NCBI GenBank assembly: GCA_934047225.1 | Contig: OW204012.1 | Coordinates: 11,842,001 to 11,906,000 of the forward strand | Reading direction: 5' to 3' | DNA: 64,000 nt | DNA from: Ypsolopha sequella | Taxonomy: Eukaryota; Arthropoda; Insecta; Lepidoptera; Ypsolophidae | Shown: one piece after another, positions 53,485 through 64,000 of the stretch | How the letters are laid out: each line of letters begins with the position of its first letter | Position numbering within the stretch: the first letter of the stretch is position 1 | Translations under genes and position numbers: made by a program | Notes under the pieces: generated by a model | Told to the model about the DNA's origin: nothing | Database searches by the model: none | Seen by the model: the letters and a program-made list of their open reading frames with translations, nothing else

Positions 53485-54318
53485 TAGTTTTTAGGATTCC
53501 GTACCCAAAGGGTAACCAACGGGACCCTATTACTAAGACTCCGCTGTCCATCTGTCTGTCCGTCTGTCACCAGGCTGTATCTCATGAACCGTGATTTTTA
53601 TTTTTTATTTTATTTTATTTAGGAAACAAACAGTCATTTACATATAATAAGAAATAAATAGACAATAACAAACAGACCTAAAGTTCCATAAAAGTGAAAC
53701 ACTTATTGAAAATTTTCGAACACAATTAAACAAGACGGAATAAACTAAAAAATATGCTAAACATTAAAGAACGAGCAATATTAACTGTACGTTAATCAAT
53801 TACTTATATAATAATAGTAGTTTAACAATAATATACACACAAAAATTAAAATAAAAAATGCAAAGAACACATTCATACAAAGAATAAAGCTTCTCCAACT
53901 TTATGTTTATAACCAGATAAGGATAATGCAAAGATATCTATATCGCTTAGACATGTGTTATACGTGTTAGAAGCACGTCGGAAAAAAGTATTTTTTGCAT
54001 AATTTGTTGAGCAGAAGTGTAAATAAAAAGTATCTTTTGAACGTGAAGAGGCACGAGGAATTTTAAATCTAACTTTTTCTAGTAATGCATCGGAATCAAT
54101 TTCAATTTCAATTTCAATCAATCGTGATAGTTAGACAGTTGAAATTTTTACAGATGATGTATTTCTGTTGCTGCTACAACAACAAATACTAAAAAACAGA
54201 ATAAAATAAATATTTAAGAGGGCTCCCATACAAAAGATATGTTTTTTTGCCGTTTTTATAGATAATGGTACGGAACCCTTCATGCGCGAGTCCGACTCGC
54301 ACTTGGCTGGTTTTTAAT
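53485..54318 (-). repeat. unit A-related repeat in the unplugged intron
   Basis: GATTCCGTACCCAAAGGGTA at the left and GCGAGTCCGACTCGCACTTG at the right. A (CTGTC)-rich stretch sits at 53547-53570. Split at CGTGAT by the LINE 53596-54122. Confidence 0.8.
53596..54122 (-). mobile_element. 5'-truncated LINE insertion with A-rich tail and TSD
   Basis: Flanked by CGTGAT at 53590-53595 and 54123-54128. Minus sense ends in an AAAAT-rich tail (53596-53625). Its ORF (54121-53873) encodes 'LLEKVRFKIPRASSRSKDTF' and 'STNYAKNTFFRRASNTYN', the C-terminal tail of a Jockey/CR1-like LINE, diverged from that at 29950-30160. Confidence 0.85.
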
Positions 54319-54433
54319 TTTAAAGTTTATTCGAAACTAATAAAATAATTTTATTAAATTGATTGTTTGTTATGAAGAGCGAGGCAGCAGCTGCGAGTAG
54401 CCTGGTACAGGTATTCTTATACGTAATAGGTGG

Positions 54434-54515
54434 TTTAATTATTAATTTATTAATTAATTATAATTATAAATATTATTAATTAATTAATTAATAATTATAA
54501 TTAAATAAAATAAAT
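54434..54515. promoter_or_regulatory. TAAT/ATTA-dense block in the unplugged intron
   Basis: About 80 bp made almost only of TAATTA, ATTAAT and TTATAA units, 100 bp from the homeobox exon. ATTA/TAAT is the core site of Gln50 homeodomains. It could be a regulatory cluster or just an AT simple repeat. Confidence 0.3.
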
Positions 54516-54617
54516 TTAAATTTTAAAATTGGTAGTTAAATTATATATAACTATATATAACGGAACTGTTTTTTTTTTGGCTATGTGACACTCTTAAGAT
54601 CCGTGGGCCTTCATTAC

Positions 54618-54808
54618 CTGAACTTCACTCAGCTTCAACGCCTGCGCTATTTGCGACCGCTCAGTGAGGCTGAGATACTTCTTGGCGTGGAACTCTCTCT
54701 CCAGCTCCAGCAGCTGTTCGCTGGTGAAGGCGGTGCGTCGCCGTCGCGCCTTGTTGGCTGCCGTGGACTCCGCGCCTGAACCCTCCTGGTCTGGTTCTGA
54801 TTCCGCTC
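54618..54808 (-). CDS. unpg: unplugged / Gbx homeobox, penultimate exon
   Basis: 191 bp between a CCCCTCCCTCTTCCAG acceptor (AG at 54810-54809) and the CAG|GTAATG donor. The frame starts with two bases completing a codon from the missing upstream exon. It encodes an acidic linker 'ESEPDQEGSGAESTAANK' and homeodomain residues 1-44: 'RRRRTAFTSEQLLELEREFH' then 'AKKYLSLTERSQIAQALKLS' and EVQ. The sequence is almost identical to Gbx/unplugged homeodomains. GC content is well above the surroundings. Upstream exons (N-terminal half) were not found up to 64000. Confidence 0.95.
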
Positions 54809-55065
54809 CTGGAAGAGGGAGGGGTCTCTTATTCCACGAATCACGAAGTCTGTATACAATCATAGACAAAGTATTACTACGTATAGACCGACAACTCCCT
54901 TACATCAAGGTGTAGCAAATTTACAACACTAGGTGTCGCCAAGTGTTGCAAATAAACATAATTTGTTTAATTGGCTGCAAGTAAACTCTCATGGTTACCA
55001 AGTAAACATGTAGCTGTAATAGCTTTGTTTAGAAAAACTAGATGGCGCTAAGTTGGCAAAACTAA

Positions 55066-55555
55066 CAGTGAATATTTAAGCGCCATCTATTATCGAAGTG
55101 GGAAATATTTTTATATCACGTGACATCGCTGTGCTACTAGCGTCACCAATCGGTCTTTTTTAGCATCGTGTTCTTTAGAGGATTTAGCAACGCTATCTAG
55201 ATTTCGTTAGAATGTTACATCCTTTTTGTGGCTACAAATTGATGTATGGGAACTGTTAGTCTATACGTAGTAATACTTAGTGTATGATAATACGTAACCC
55301 TTGTTACATAGCGGCATCCCCCTGTCAATGTCATCCACAGTGAATATTTAAGCGCCATCTATTATCGAAGTGGAAATTATTTTTATATCACGTGACATCG
55401 CTGTGCTACTAGCGTCACCAATCGGTCTTTTTTAGCATCGTGTTCTTTAGAGGATTTAGCAACGCCATCTAGATTTCGTTGGAATTTTACACCTTTTTTG
55501 TGGCTACAAACTGATGTATAGGCACTGCTAGTCTATACGTAGTAATACTTAGTAT
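55066..55555. repeat. 272 bp tandem duplication upstream of the homeobox exon
   Basis: CAGTGAATATTTAAGCGCCA starts at 55066 and again at 55338. The copies share ATCACGTGACATCGCTGTGC, AGCATCGTGTTCTTTAGAGG and TCTATACGTAGTAATACTTA, and differ at a modest number of sites. It lies in the intron or upstream region of unplugged. No transposon ends were seen. Confidence 0.85.
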
Positions 55556-55559
55556 ATTA

Positions 55560-57237
55560 TATAACCAACCCTGTGGCGGAAGTTGCTGATCAAACAACAC
55601 CATGTATTTATCAATATACAAGCGACACGGTAGCCCAGGAGTAAAACGCTGGCTAGTCTATGATATAACGTAGAAGTTATTGGGGTGCATGAACGGAGCT
55701 TCTCCGATTAATTCACTTAGATTAAATTATGTTAAGGTGTGTTAATTCGAAAACCATTTCGAGATTTAGGTTCAATAAGCCGTATTTTCGAAGTTTTGGT
55801 CTAAAAGACCTCATGATGATAAATATTTTACGAAAAAGCTGCAACTTCCATTTGCTTTCGTGTGACGTCACTTTAGAAATGGCTGTTTAGAAATGTGTCC
55901 TTTGCTATCAAGACAAAATTATAATAATTTACTTCCAATTGATTTGACAGATGAGTAGACAGATAGAGACAGACCACTTTTTTACAGACAATCACTCATC
56001 ACAATCAATATAAGTCTAAAATTCTCAAGTGACGTCATATCGGATAATTCTATTAAAAAATAATGGTAAATTTATATACTAAAATAATGAAAACTATGGC
56101 GTATATTCTCTCAAAAAAATGAAAATAAATCTTTAAATTATTTTTCAGGGGGAGCTTCATACAAGAAAACGGAGACGAAAAAAAATTTTTTTTTCCTACC
56201 CAAGTATGTGGGGTGTCATTGTCTAGAGATGAAGTAGAGTATAAACATATTTTTCTTTTTTTTTATCTTAAAAAATTAAGAAAAGGAAAGGCCATCAAAG
56301 TTGCCATTTTAAGACAATTTTTGTTACGGAGTCTATCTCAAAGGCAGTTTGGAATTTGAAATTTCTGTATATTATTTACCATATGCTGTATATTATTTAC
56401 CATATGCTGTATTTAAACTACAAATACTAAACACGCCGATTTATAATGTAGTTTTAGGGTTACGTCCCGAATACTCAACCAACTTAATTTTGCAGTTTTT
56501 ATGCCTAACAGAATTAGAGCATTACATAAAATTAAATAAATATCTAGTTTGAAATAATTGGTCATGTACGGAACACCAGAAGACCGAGGCCGGACTCGCA
56601 CTTGGCCGGTTTTTTTTATGAAATTGTATCGTGTACTCTTTGCTTCTTTCATACAATTTTAATCTTTATGACTGCCATGCAGGTTGACTTGCGGACGTAA
56701 ATCAAATAATATTCTATCACCCAACTTTAGGAAGTAATAAATCTAAATTCTCAATAAATCAACCAAGGTTCTCTCTAAACGATGAATGACCTCGCAAAAC
56801 CGATAAAATAGGGTGACTTTTTGAGGCAACATTGGCGATCGTAAAAACTGCTTCGGGTCAAATTGGTTGATGTGTCTATCCATTTAGGATCCCCTAATTT
56901 CCAGTGGTCGAGACTTGTCGGTTGGAAATCCTCGTTTTATTTGTCAAATCCCATATATTTTGAGCTGAAGGAATTTCAACTCGACCTATTTTTCCAAATC
57001 ATCTTTTGTCGGATGATGGCGAAAACTGATTTTACGCGAAAAAACGCGCTATTTGTAAAAAAATGAATTGTGGCGTAAACACAGTCTCTTACGCGATCGT
57101 ACGAAATAATATTCTGTAGAAACTAGGGAGGTCACCCCGCTCCGCTCCGCTTCGCTCGTCGTCGCACCTATTTTAACTTTTTGTTGAACGATTTTCGTAA
57201 TTGGTTTAATCTTGCTTTTTCGTGAAATATTTTCTTA
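55560..57237. other. no supported gene; repeat fragments
   Basis: 55780-56000 matches host repeat D right part (26455-26650). 56349-56410 has a short direct repeat (CTGTATATTATTTACCATAT twice). 56575-56615 is the GGACTCGCACTTGGCCGG end of unit A. The rest is unassigned. Confidence 0.45.
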
Positions 57238-57640
57238 AGGCGCTACGTAAAAGTTTAAGCGTCCCTGTTACTCCATATGCGAAAAAACCTTGAGTGCGAG
57301 TAGGACGGATTTGTGGAAAAGTAGCAAAAAGTCGATTTTTTATTAATATAAAATGTACTGAGCAATTTTGTCAAAAAGATTTTCAAGGAGACTTTACAAA
57401 TACATAATATCCACATTTTGAATGCAATTTCACAATGAAATTAGTTAGGATTTCAGAATTACAGGAATAAATAAAACAATTTAGAGGTCTTTTCGGAATT
57501 AAATTCTATCGAGAAAATTTCATCCAATCGCATTTTCCTTCAGTGAGAATCTTAATCAAATACTCAATAAACATTTACCCAAAAATTAAATACGTAGATG
57601 ACGTTATAGTGGAGTAAATGGATTCGAAAAAAACCCCTTT
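57238..57640 (+). repeat. repeat family C, unbroken copy
   Basis: Runs from AAGGCGCTACGTAAAAGTTT to GGAGTAAATGGATTCGAAAA without interruption. It is the reference for the empty site of the 8.3-13.4 kb insertion (about 57343-57350). Short AAGGCG ... CGCCT sequences at the two ends hint at inverted termini. Confidence 0.8.
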
Positions 57641-57680
57641 AGTTTTGGTATCGCCTCATCGCGTAATTTTAGGTCATAAC

Positions 57681-58460
57681 TCAGAAAATATTCATGGTTT
57701 TTTCTACAAAACTAACGACATTCCCACAGAAATATTCATCCGAGATTCGCTCTCTAGGATATGATTTTCCCAAAACTCGAAAACACGTTATCCTTAATTT
57801 CTAGCCAGAAGGCTAAATACCAAATTTCTGTTCATAATGTATTCCAAGTTCCACCAAGTGCCAACAATCAAACAGCTTAAACATACCAAATTTGTGGTTT
57901 TAACTACAGAACTAACGAAATTGTTTTAGAAATTTTCATCCCCAATTTTCCTGTTTAGGGGATGATTTTTCAAAAACGCTGAAACTTGTCACTCTTTAAT
58001 TTCTCACTAAAAGGCTTCATACCAATTGTCATGGTTTTAATTACATAACTAACGAAGTTTTATCATACAAACTTTCATTTAAAGTTTGTTATTTAACTCC
58101 TTTTAGAGGGTGATTTTCCAAAAACTCTAAAACACTTTTATCCTTTATGTTTAGCCAGAAGGGTTAATCTCAATGTTTATGGTTTTAACTTCAATACTAA
58201 CGAACTTCCCATACAAAATTTCATCCCCTTTTTTACCACTCAGGGGATTATTTTCCAATAACGCTGAAACACATCTTTCTTAATTTTCAGTCTAAATCGT
58301 ATACGTATTTCCATCGTTTTAACTACAAAACTGACTAATTTTCCATACAAACTTTCATCCCCTATTTTACCCACTAAGGGAATGATTTTACAAAAATGCT
58401 GAAAATCGTATTATTAATTTCTTACCAAAAACCTGTTACCAGTTTTCATGGTTTTCATGA
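57681..58460. repeat. tandem array, ~140 bp units, about 5.5 copies
   Basis: Each unit has TTCATGGTTTTAACTACAAA, CTAACGAA, CATACAAACTTTCATCCCCT, 'AGGGGATGATTTTCCAAAAA', 'CGCTGAAACAC' and 'AATTTCTAGCCAGAAGGCT', or variants. Units begin near 57690, 57890, 58029, 58174, 58311 and 58446. They are rather diverged (several differences per 20 bases). Confidence 0.8.
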
Positions 58461-58554
58461 ATGTTATTTCTAAATGCAATTGTTATTTTATTTTTGTGTG
58501 GACAATAAAGAATTATGAATTAATGTTGATACTAGGCAACTGCGAGTAACCACT

Positions 58555-59020
58555 CTACCTTCCGTGGCGCGCTCGCTACACGAAAGCGCAGCAAGTTCCT
58601 ACAGTTTGGGGAAACGCGCATCGAAGTTTTTGCGTCCCGCTGTTACTCCATATGCGAAAAAACGCTCAGTGCGAGAGGGACGGATTCGAGGAAAAGTAGC
58701 AAAAAATCGGTTTTTTATTAATATAAAGTGTACTAAAGTTGCTATCAAAATTTTGTTTAACCAGCTCGCAGATACTGTTAAAACCCATCTAATAAAATAT
58801 AATTGCAGTCCATATGTCATTCCAAATTGTCAAACCAGGAGAATTGGTGTCGAAAAAGACCTTTTCAATAAATATTTGTATCGAGCCGAATTGCTCTAAT
58901 CGCGTTTCTGTTTAACAAGTCCCTAGAAAAAGATTCCATAAATAACATATCAAAATAATACATTATTTACTGAAGCAGATATGCAAGTTCTAAGTGTCGA
59001 TTTTTTTCCGTAGCGCCTTA
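58555..59020. repeat. repeat C fragment then reverse copy of 41.5-41.7 kb
   Basis: 58620-58735 is repeat C. 58840-59020 is the reverse of about 41525-41720. The ORF at 58564-58899 is composed of these repeats. Confidence 0.65.
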
Positions 59021-59340
59021 AATCGATGACCCCACCCTATATCCACCAAAAAGCCACTCAAAGTAATTTGAAGGCCACATCAAGAGTCAAAATTGCTCAT
59101 AAAAAGTCAGCAAAGATTCGCCAACTCAGCTCGCCCCGCCTTCCGTCTGTCTTCGGTGAGTGGTCGTTTGCCGATATTGCTTGACCGCTTTTTACCGGTT
59201 TTCGGAGCACTAGTTTGTGGAAAAAACGGCGGGGTTGTACTAGGGATACTGCAAAATGTTCTCGAAAATTTTTCGTTTATAGAATTATCGAAGTTTTATC
59301 TTTATTTTATCGCTCACTTATAGCTTATAGTTATACAGGT

Positions 59341-59612
59341 TAGTGCATAGAACTTTTTTCCGGAAAAGCAATCAGAAGGTCAAGTTTGACAATAAAAAAA
59401 TATGAAAAAATTTAAATAGCACTTTGAAAAAAAAAAGTTGATGTGAAAATGTTCACTCTAGGGTAGACAGTGTCTATCTTTTAAAACAAAACAAATTTTT
59501 ATACAAACTTTTTTTTTCAAAGTGTTATTTAAATTTTTTCTTTTTTTTTTTATTGCCAAGCTTGACCTTCTGATTGCTTTTCCGGAAAAAAGTTCAATGC
59601 ACGCCACTGGGT
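59341..59612. mobile_element. hairpin element, copy 2 (fuller ends)
   Basis: GAACTTTTTTCCGGAAAAGC then AATCAGAAGGTCAAG at the left, complement at the right ending AAAAAAGTTCAATGCACGCC. Centre CTCTAGGGTAGACAG. CAGTGGCGTGCA-type outer ends hint at hAT, but the left terminus is degraded. Confidence 0.7.
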
Positions 59613-60440
59613 TAGGTAGTAAGTACCCCTCCATGTGATATTAATCTATGCAGCCACATTCATACTGAAGACTCGTTTCTTTTTCTAAGTATACGTAAGA
59701 TTACAGAAAATGTTTGGAAAGTAAAAAGGTTGCGTTTTTGACATTGTGTAACACATCATTCTTAACCAATCACGACACCTTTGAGAGCGATAACACTAGA
59801 TGTAAAAGTTAGACAATAAAGCCCCTTCCCCCTTATTGTTTAAATTCAACATCTATCACTATGCTTTTAAATATATCGTGATTGGCTAGAAATGACATCA
59901 CAGAGAATTTTTGGCCAATCAGGCGTACCTTTAAATGCGATAACGATAGATGTTGAAGTTAGACAAAGGTCCTCTGAAGGTCCCTGGGCCTTTATTATCA
60001 TTAATTAAATGATTAATAGAACAGATATAGTGATAGTTTTTTTAGTACCCATCATCGATACCATCATCGGCCTCACTGATGGGGCCGAAATATATCGAAA
60101 ATATAAAGTTTATTTTTTTATTATTATCATCTAATGCTTAAAACTACAAATAAAAGGCTAATACAGCTAAAATTAAGAGTATATTTATTCATAAATATAA
60201 ATTGCTATCCCGTGAAAATAAGCTTTAATTGCAAAGATATCAGAATTTTTAACGACAACTACCGTTTATGTTTTGGAATTCAAGTAGCTATCTATAGTCT
60301 ATACCACTGTATGAAATCGAGCTAACTAAAAGAGTTATAAATTATAATGGTTGGTGATTTTAACACCAATACTTTGAAAGAAAACAATATAGTAACCGAA
60401 TTTAGAAATATCTTAATACATTTTAATATGATGCAACACA
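59613..60440. other. no supported gene
   Basis: 59760-59990 holds imperfect inverted blocks (GATAACACTAGATGTAAAAG / ACATCTATC; CCAATCACGA / TCGTGATTGG), probably an old foldback. The 60134-60325 ORF is not recognised. Confidence 0.4.
60055..60098 (+). ncRNA. decayed hammerhead-like motif
   Basis: TCGA, CCATCATC, stem GGCCTC..GGGGCC with loop, GAAA (60087-60090), TATA, TCGA. It aligns with 17122-17166 in stem II, GAAA and TATA, but the CTGATGA box is replaced by CCATCATC. It should not cleave. Confidence 0.3.
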
Positions 60441-60620
60441 TTTAACAGGTGGTGGAGGTCCACCATCTTACTTAGAGACCCCCTAGAAGTAATTCGGGGG
60501 AGAGTAAGAGGACAGCTCACAGGCAAAAAACCAGGAGGCCCACCATGCCTGGGACCGATGGATGGCGGTATATCCATCCCTAATAGCCGGGCCTAATATG
60601 GAACAGTGTTAATGATAGTA
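60441..60620 (+). mobile_element. LINE 3'-region fragment
   Basis: CCATCTTACTTAGAGACCCC, GACAGCTCACAGGCAAAAAA and GGACCGATGGATGGCGGTAT are the reverse of 40850-40990. Confidence 0.65.
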
Positions 60621-60984
60621 GGTAATAATTTAATTAATTAATATAATTTCCTAACGACATTAATTAATTACAGACTGTAAAAGGAAATAGACTATATGAG
60701 ACAGGTAGGCAAAGATATATATGTTTTTCTTTTTTCATTAACCTGAATTCCTGCTGTCTTGTATTTTCTTATCCCTTGGTTAAAGTAGATATAAGTAATT
60801 CAATGTATAGTTTAAGTTTATGTTAAAAAAAAGACATGATCTTGCCAAGTTTCTTGCCCGTTCTTCTTAGCAAGACTAATCGAATGGGCGGAGGTAGGCA
60901 TGTATTTATATACGTAACCTATTACTATGTAGTATATAGGATGGGATTTGTCGGCGGCCTGGATTTATGCTGGGGGTTCGGTTG
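60621..60984. other. no recognisable feature
   Basis: AT-rich, with ATTAATTAAT stretches. 60850-60900 (TGCCCGTTCTTCTTAGCAAG) looks like a LINE 3' region but is not firmly placed. Confidence 0.35.
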
Positions 60985-61250
60985 GTGATCATTGAACCTT
61001 GTTCCTGGTCCCTGGCCGGGTCTCCGGTGTGGGTTTGGGTGGTTGATTGGATTTCACCTTGTATAATAATATTTTACCTATAATTTTAATCGTATATATA
61101 TTGCTACATAAATTAAATAAATATTTAATCTAAGTAGTTCATGTACATTTATTATTTTATTACATATATTTTTATAAGATTAAAATTTGACTTGTGAAAT
61201 GTGTATTACTTTGCAAAATAAACTTTTTGAATTTTGAATTTTGACAGACT
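60985..61250 (+). mobile_element. LINE 3' untranslated end, unbroken copy
   Basis: Same sequence as 27325-27835 without the MITE, ending in a TTTTTGAATTTTGAATTTTG tail. It gives the empty site for the 27524-27785 MITE. Confidence 0.8.
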
Positions 61251-61430
61251 GGTGACGGGCAGCGGCGTCACTGGTGCGAGTGTTCCGGTACCACGCTCAC
61301 CAACCCGCCTGCCCAGCGTGTGTGAGTATGGGCAATTCTTCCAGGATGACCGCCGGGAGTGGCAAAGTCCTGGAAAGGCTTATGTCCAGCAGGGCAGCAG
61401 TGGACGAACAAGGCTGATGGATGGCACAAG
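61251..61430 (+). pseudogene. LINE ORF C-terminal end
   Basis: Plus frame 'SPTRLPSVCEYGQFFQDDRR' and 'EWQSPGKAYVQQ' with later disruption. Homologous to 34765-34905 and the reverse of 40691-40830. It follows another LINE's tail directly. Confidence 0.55.
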
Positions 61431-62223
61431 TCGGACTCGCACTTGGCCGGTTTTTAGGGTTCCGTAGACAACAGGGAACCTTTATAGCTTAGCCAAGTCC
61501 ATCCGTCCGTCCGTCTCTAATTTGATCACGTCGACAAAATGGTAAAATATATCCTTAAATTTTTTATGTTCCCTGCACGTAAAGTGGGGATGATTTTTTT
61601 TTCTCCTCTATCCCATGGTGTGGGATGTCGTTGGATAGGTCGTTTATAAATATTGCGGGTGTGCAAAAATTTTTTTTCGATTCAGGGATCTGTTTGCAAA
61701 ATATTAAGCTTTAAAGTGCTAATTTTTGTCAAGTGTCAAGTGTCGAACCCCCCTGCCAGCTAAACGGTTGCTTTTTGTATGTGAAAAAATTCACAGCTGT
61801 AGTCATTGATCAAATAACCCCTAGAGCCACAAAAAGTGGCTCCGAAAACTGATGCTAAATTCAATTTTTGGCATTCGTTTACGTCATTCAGTTTTCTACC
61901 TTTACGATCTACGAAAGTAAAATAGAATTTGTCCTGAAATGGATCGTGGAAAACAAATCTTATGATAGTGCGGACAAGGTTTATTTTCGAAAAATCATAA
62001 CTTAGCTCTTATGTTATTGTTGTTTTATTGTGATGTATATATATAACTATAATTGTGTAACATACTTGGGCCATGATTTCGAACTGATTTTGTATGGAAT
62101 AATAGATCTAGGTGTTATTTGATCGAAGGCTGTAGTATGTACTCGTATAATAACGAAATTAAAAGAAAAACTATCACAGCTAAGTAGGCTTTAAAAGTTA
62201 ACGAGTAACAATGATAGAAAATT
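61431..62223. other. unit A fragment then unassigned
   Basis: 61431-61520 has GTCGGACTCGCACTTGGCCG then AGGGTTCCGTAGACAACAGG and a CCGTCCGTCCGT stretch. 61520-62220 is unassigned. Confidence 0.5.
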
Positions 62224-62577
62224 AAAAACTTTTAACAAAAAAATAGCAACCGACTTCAATAGTAACAGCAGTCATTCACTAAAAAGTTAATAATAATTCT
62301 ATAAAGACCGATGGTACCGAAGCAACACTTTTGCCGACTTCTTTCTTCCTGAAACGTTATGTTATCTAGAAGTCGGCGTTCTTATATTGGTTTCTATGTT
62401 GCTATATCGTAGGAAATACGCCGACTTCTAGATAACATAATGTTTCAGGAAGAAAGAAGTCGGCAAAAGTGTTGCTTCGGTACCATCGGTCTTTATAGAA
62501 TTATTATTAACTTTTTAGTGAATGACTGCTGTTACTATTGAAGTCGGTTGCTATTTTTTTGTTAAAAGTTTATTTTA
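62224..62577. mobile_element. long-hairpin element, copy 3
   Basis: Same hairpin as 22766-23121, almost identical, joined at its right to the reversed body. Both arms are complete. Confidence 0.9.
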
Positions 62578-63375
62578 TTTCACATTTTTTAGTGTTGCTG
62601 GGTTAAATTGTGAGGTATAGGTAGTTCTTGCAAACGTGGTGTTAATATGAAACGAAGTTCAAGTGAGTATAAGTAGCCATGTTTGAGTAGCTTCCTGCTA
62701 TCAGCACCCTAACACAACATGATTACCGCAATCTCGAGTTATGTGCTGTCATCCGTTGAAGAGTTCTACGGTGATGAAGCCAAGATCGAAATTCAGGTGG
62801 GTACACTGGCAATTTTCAGCAATGCCCTGCAATGAGCACCCTAACACAAACTGGTTGCCGCAATCTAAAGTTATGTGCTGTCATCCGTTGAGGAGTTCTA
62901 TGGTGATGAAGCCAGGATCGAAGGTCAGGTGGGAATTCTGATAATCTCCAAGTAATACCCTTGAATCAGCACCCTAACGCAGTGATTGCCGCAATCTCGA
63001 GTTATGTGCTCTGATCCGTTGAAGAGTTCTATGGTGAATATGTTGATGAAGCCAGGATCGAAGGTCAGGTGGAAGAATGTCGATTTTCAAGTAATACCTT
63101 GTAATCAGCACCCAAGTACATAGCGATTGCCTCAATTTCGAGAGATATGCTGTCATTTTCTGAGGAGTTCCACTGCCTATCTCTGAAGACCTTCATCAGA
63201 TCATGACCAAACCCAAAATGGGACTTACCTGGAAGTATACTCTTTCAAACAAAAAAAAGAATTGTTCAAATCGGTTGGGAAATGACGGAGTTATGGAGTA
63301 ACAACGCCAAAAAAAAAAAAAAAAAAAAACATACATTCGAATTGAGAACCGCCTCCTTTTTGAAGTCGGTTAAAA
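62578..63375. mobile_element. composite-element body, reversed copy
   Basis: Reverse of 21974-22765, from CACATTTTTTAGTGTTGCTG to CTCCTTTTTGAAGTCGGTTA. Unlike the first copy it has no hairpin at the GAAGTCGGTTA end. The 62741-62941 and 62974-63156 ORFs belong to the ~133 bp minisatellite. Confidence 0.85.
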
Positions 63376-64000
63376 AGTACGTCTTTCCACTAATATATTT
63401 AAGCACGATTACGCTACCGGATTCATCGATGTAATCGACATCTTCAAGCGAAAACAATTAGAAAACAGTCACAATCACATATTTGTCTTTTAATTATTAT
63501 AAATATATAAATAGTAGAGTATGAATAATTAACAGACAAAATGTAATGCATAAAATAAAATAAATTTAGTACTTAAAAACTTTTTTAATTTCCCATGGCA
63601 TTAATAATTAAAAGTTTTTTTTTTCAGAGATTTACTTCATGGACATAGTTTTCCTTATTTTGGTATATAAATTAGCCATTATTTTTTTAATGATTTTTTA
63701 AAGTATTGTCCGATATAACGTCACTTGAGAATTTTAGACATTACACAAGCTTATGGTGATGTGTAATTGTTTATAAAAAAAAAGTGGTCTGTCTCTGTCT
63801 GCAGTCGGATGCAAATTATTATAAAGGTGAATGCTCAAAAAAAACCCAGGCCCGGCGCCAATGAAATATATCTCATATTTTTAGTATAAATATGTAATGA
63901 AATACCACATATTTTTTATCATCGATATCGATGGCTTAATGTAAGAAATTGCTATTTGTTTAATAGCAGGGGTAATACAAAAGAAACCAAAGCCCGGCGC
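63376..64000. other. no supported gene; repeat ends
   Basis: 63700-63790 resembles repeat D (CGTCACTTGAGAATTTTAGA, AAGTGGTCTGTCTCTGTC). CCAGGCCCGGCGCC at 63847 and AAAGCCCGGCGC at 63989 look like two ends of a short repeat cut by the window border. Confidence 0.45.

Larger units (their letters stand above)
52322..54617 (-). other. unpg: unplugged intron (2296 bp) filled with transposons
   Basis: Donor CAG|GTAATG (54618|54617) and acceptor TTTCAG|GT (52322|52321). It splits the homeodomain between residues 44 and 45, a frequent intron site in homeobox genes. It contains a hAT MITE (52517-52933), a unit A copy (53485-54318) with a LINE inside it (53596-54122), and a TAAT-rich block (54434-54515). 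52942-53480 is not recognised as repeat and may be original intron; its ORFs look accidental. Confidence 0.9.

Overview
This is AT-rich animal DNA, almost certainly from a lepidopteran insect. The inference rests on (a) a spliced Gbx/unplugged homeobox gene, (b) many copies of interspersed repeats I recognise from moth and butterfly genomes (for example units ending in the GCGAGTC-GACTCGC palindrome next to 'AGGGTTCCGTA', and the 'CCACTGCTGGACATA' LINE 3' end), and (c) mariner, BEL/Pao, Ty3/gypsy, Penelope-like and non-LTR retroelements side by side. There are no bacterial genes, operons, CRISPR arrays or rRNA genes.

Layout. 1-8 kb: a dense series of non-autonomous DNA transposons (MITEs), several with exact target-site duplications (TSDs), plus a foldback carrying an inverted half-tRNA. 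8.1-13.6 kb: one repeat split by a ~5.1 kb insertion that holds DIRS-like reverse transcriptase/RNase H remnants and a 4x204 bp in-frame tandem array. 14.5 kb: an isolated leucine-rich-repeat (LRR) exon-like segment inside a repeat. 16-18 kb: a Ty3/gypsy remnant split by a Penelope-like element that ends in a hammerhead-ribozyme-like motif. 18.3-21.1 kb: a non-LTR RNase H remnant cut by a MITE, then a nearly complete mariner. 21.6-23.1 kb: a composite hairpin element, with a second copy in reverse at 62.2-63.4 kb. 23.3-26.4 kb: an internally deleted BEL/Pao element with 455 bp LTRs and a 5 bp TSD; an empty-site paralogue lies at 33.9 kb. 29.6-32.6 kb: a MITE containing a LINE that contains an LTR-like insert. 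35.2-36.6 kb: a second mariner. 39-44 kb: foldbacks and MITEs. 47.4-48.5 kb: a probable Transib (RAG1-related) remnant. 50.8-51.5 kb: a 740 bp palindrome.

The only host gene I can support firmly is unplugged/Gbx on the minus strand (homeodomain exons 54618-54808 and 51896-52321, joined across a TE-filled 2.3 kb intron). Its upstream exons were not found and should lie beyond 54808. Except for the two mariners, the transposon proteins here are fragments, and both mariners carry reading-frame breaks, so no autonomous element is evident. Long gaps are decayed repeat or sequence in which I see nothing specific.
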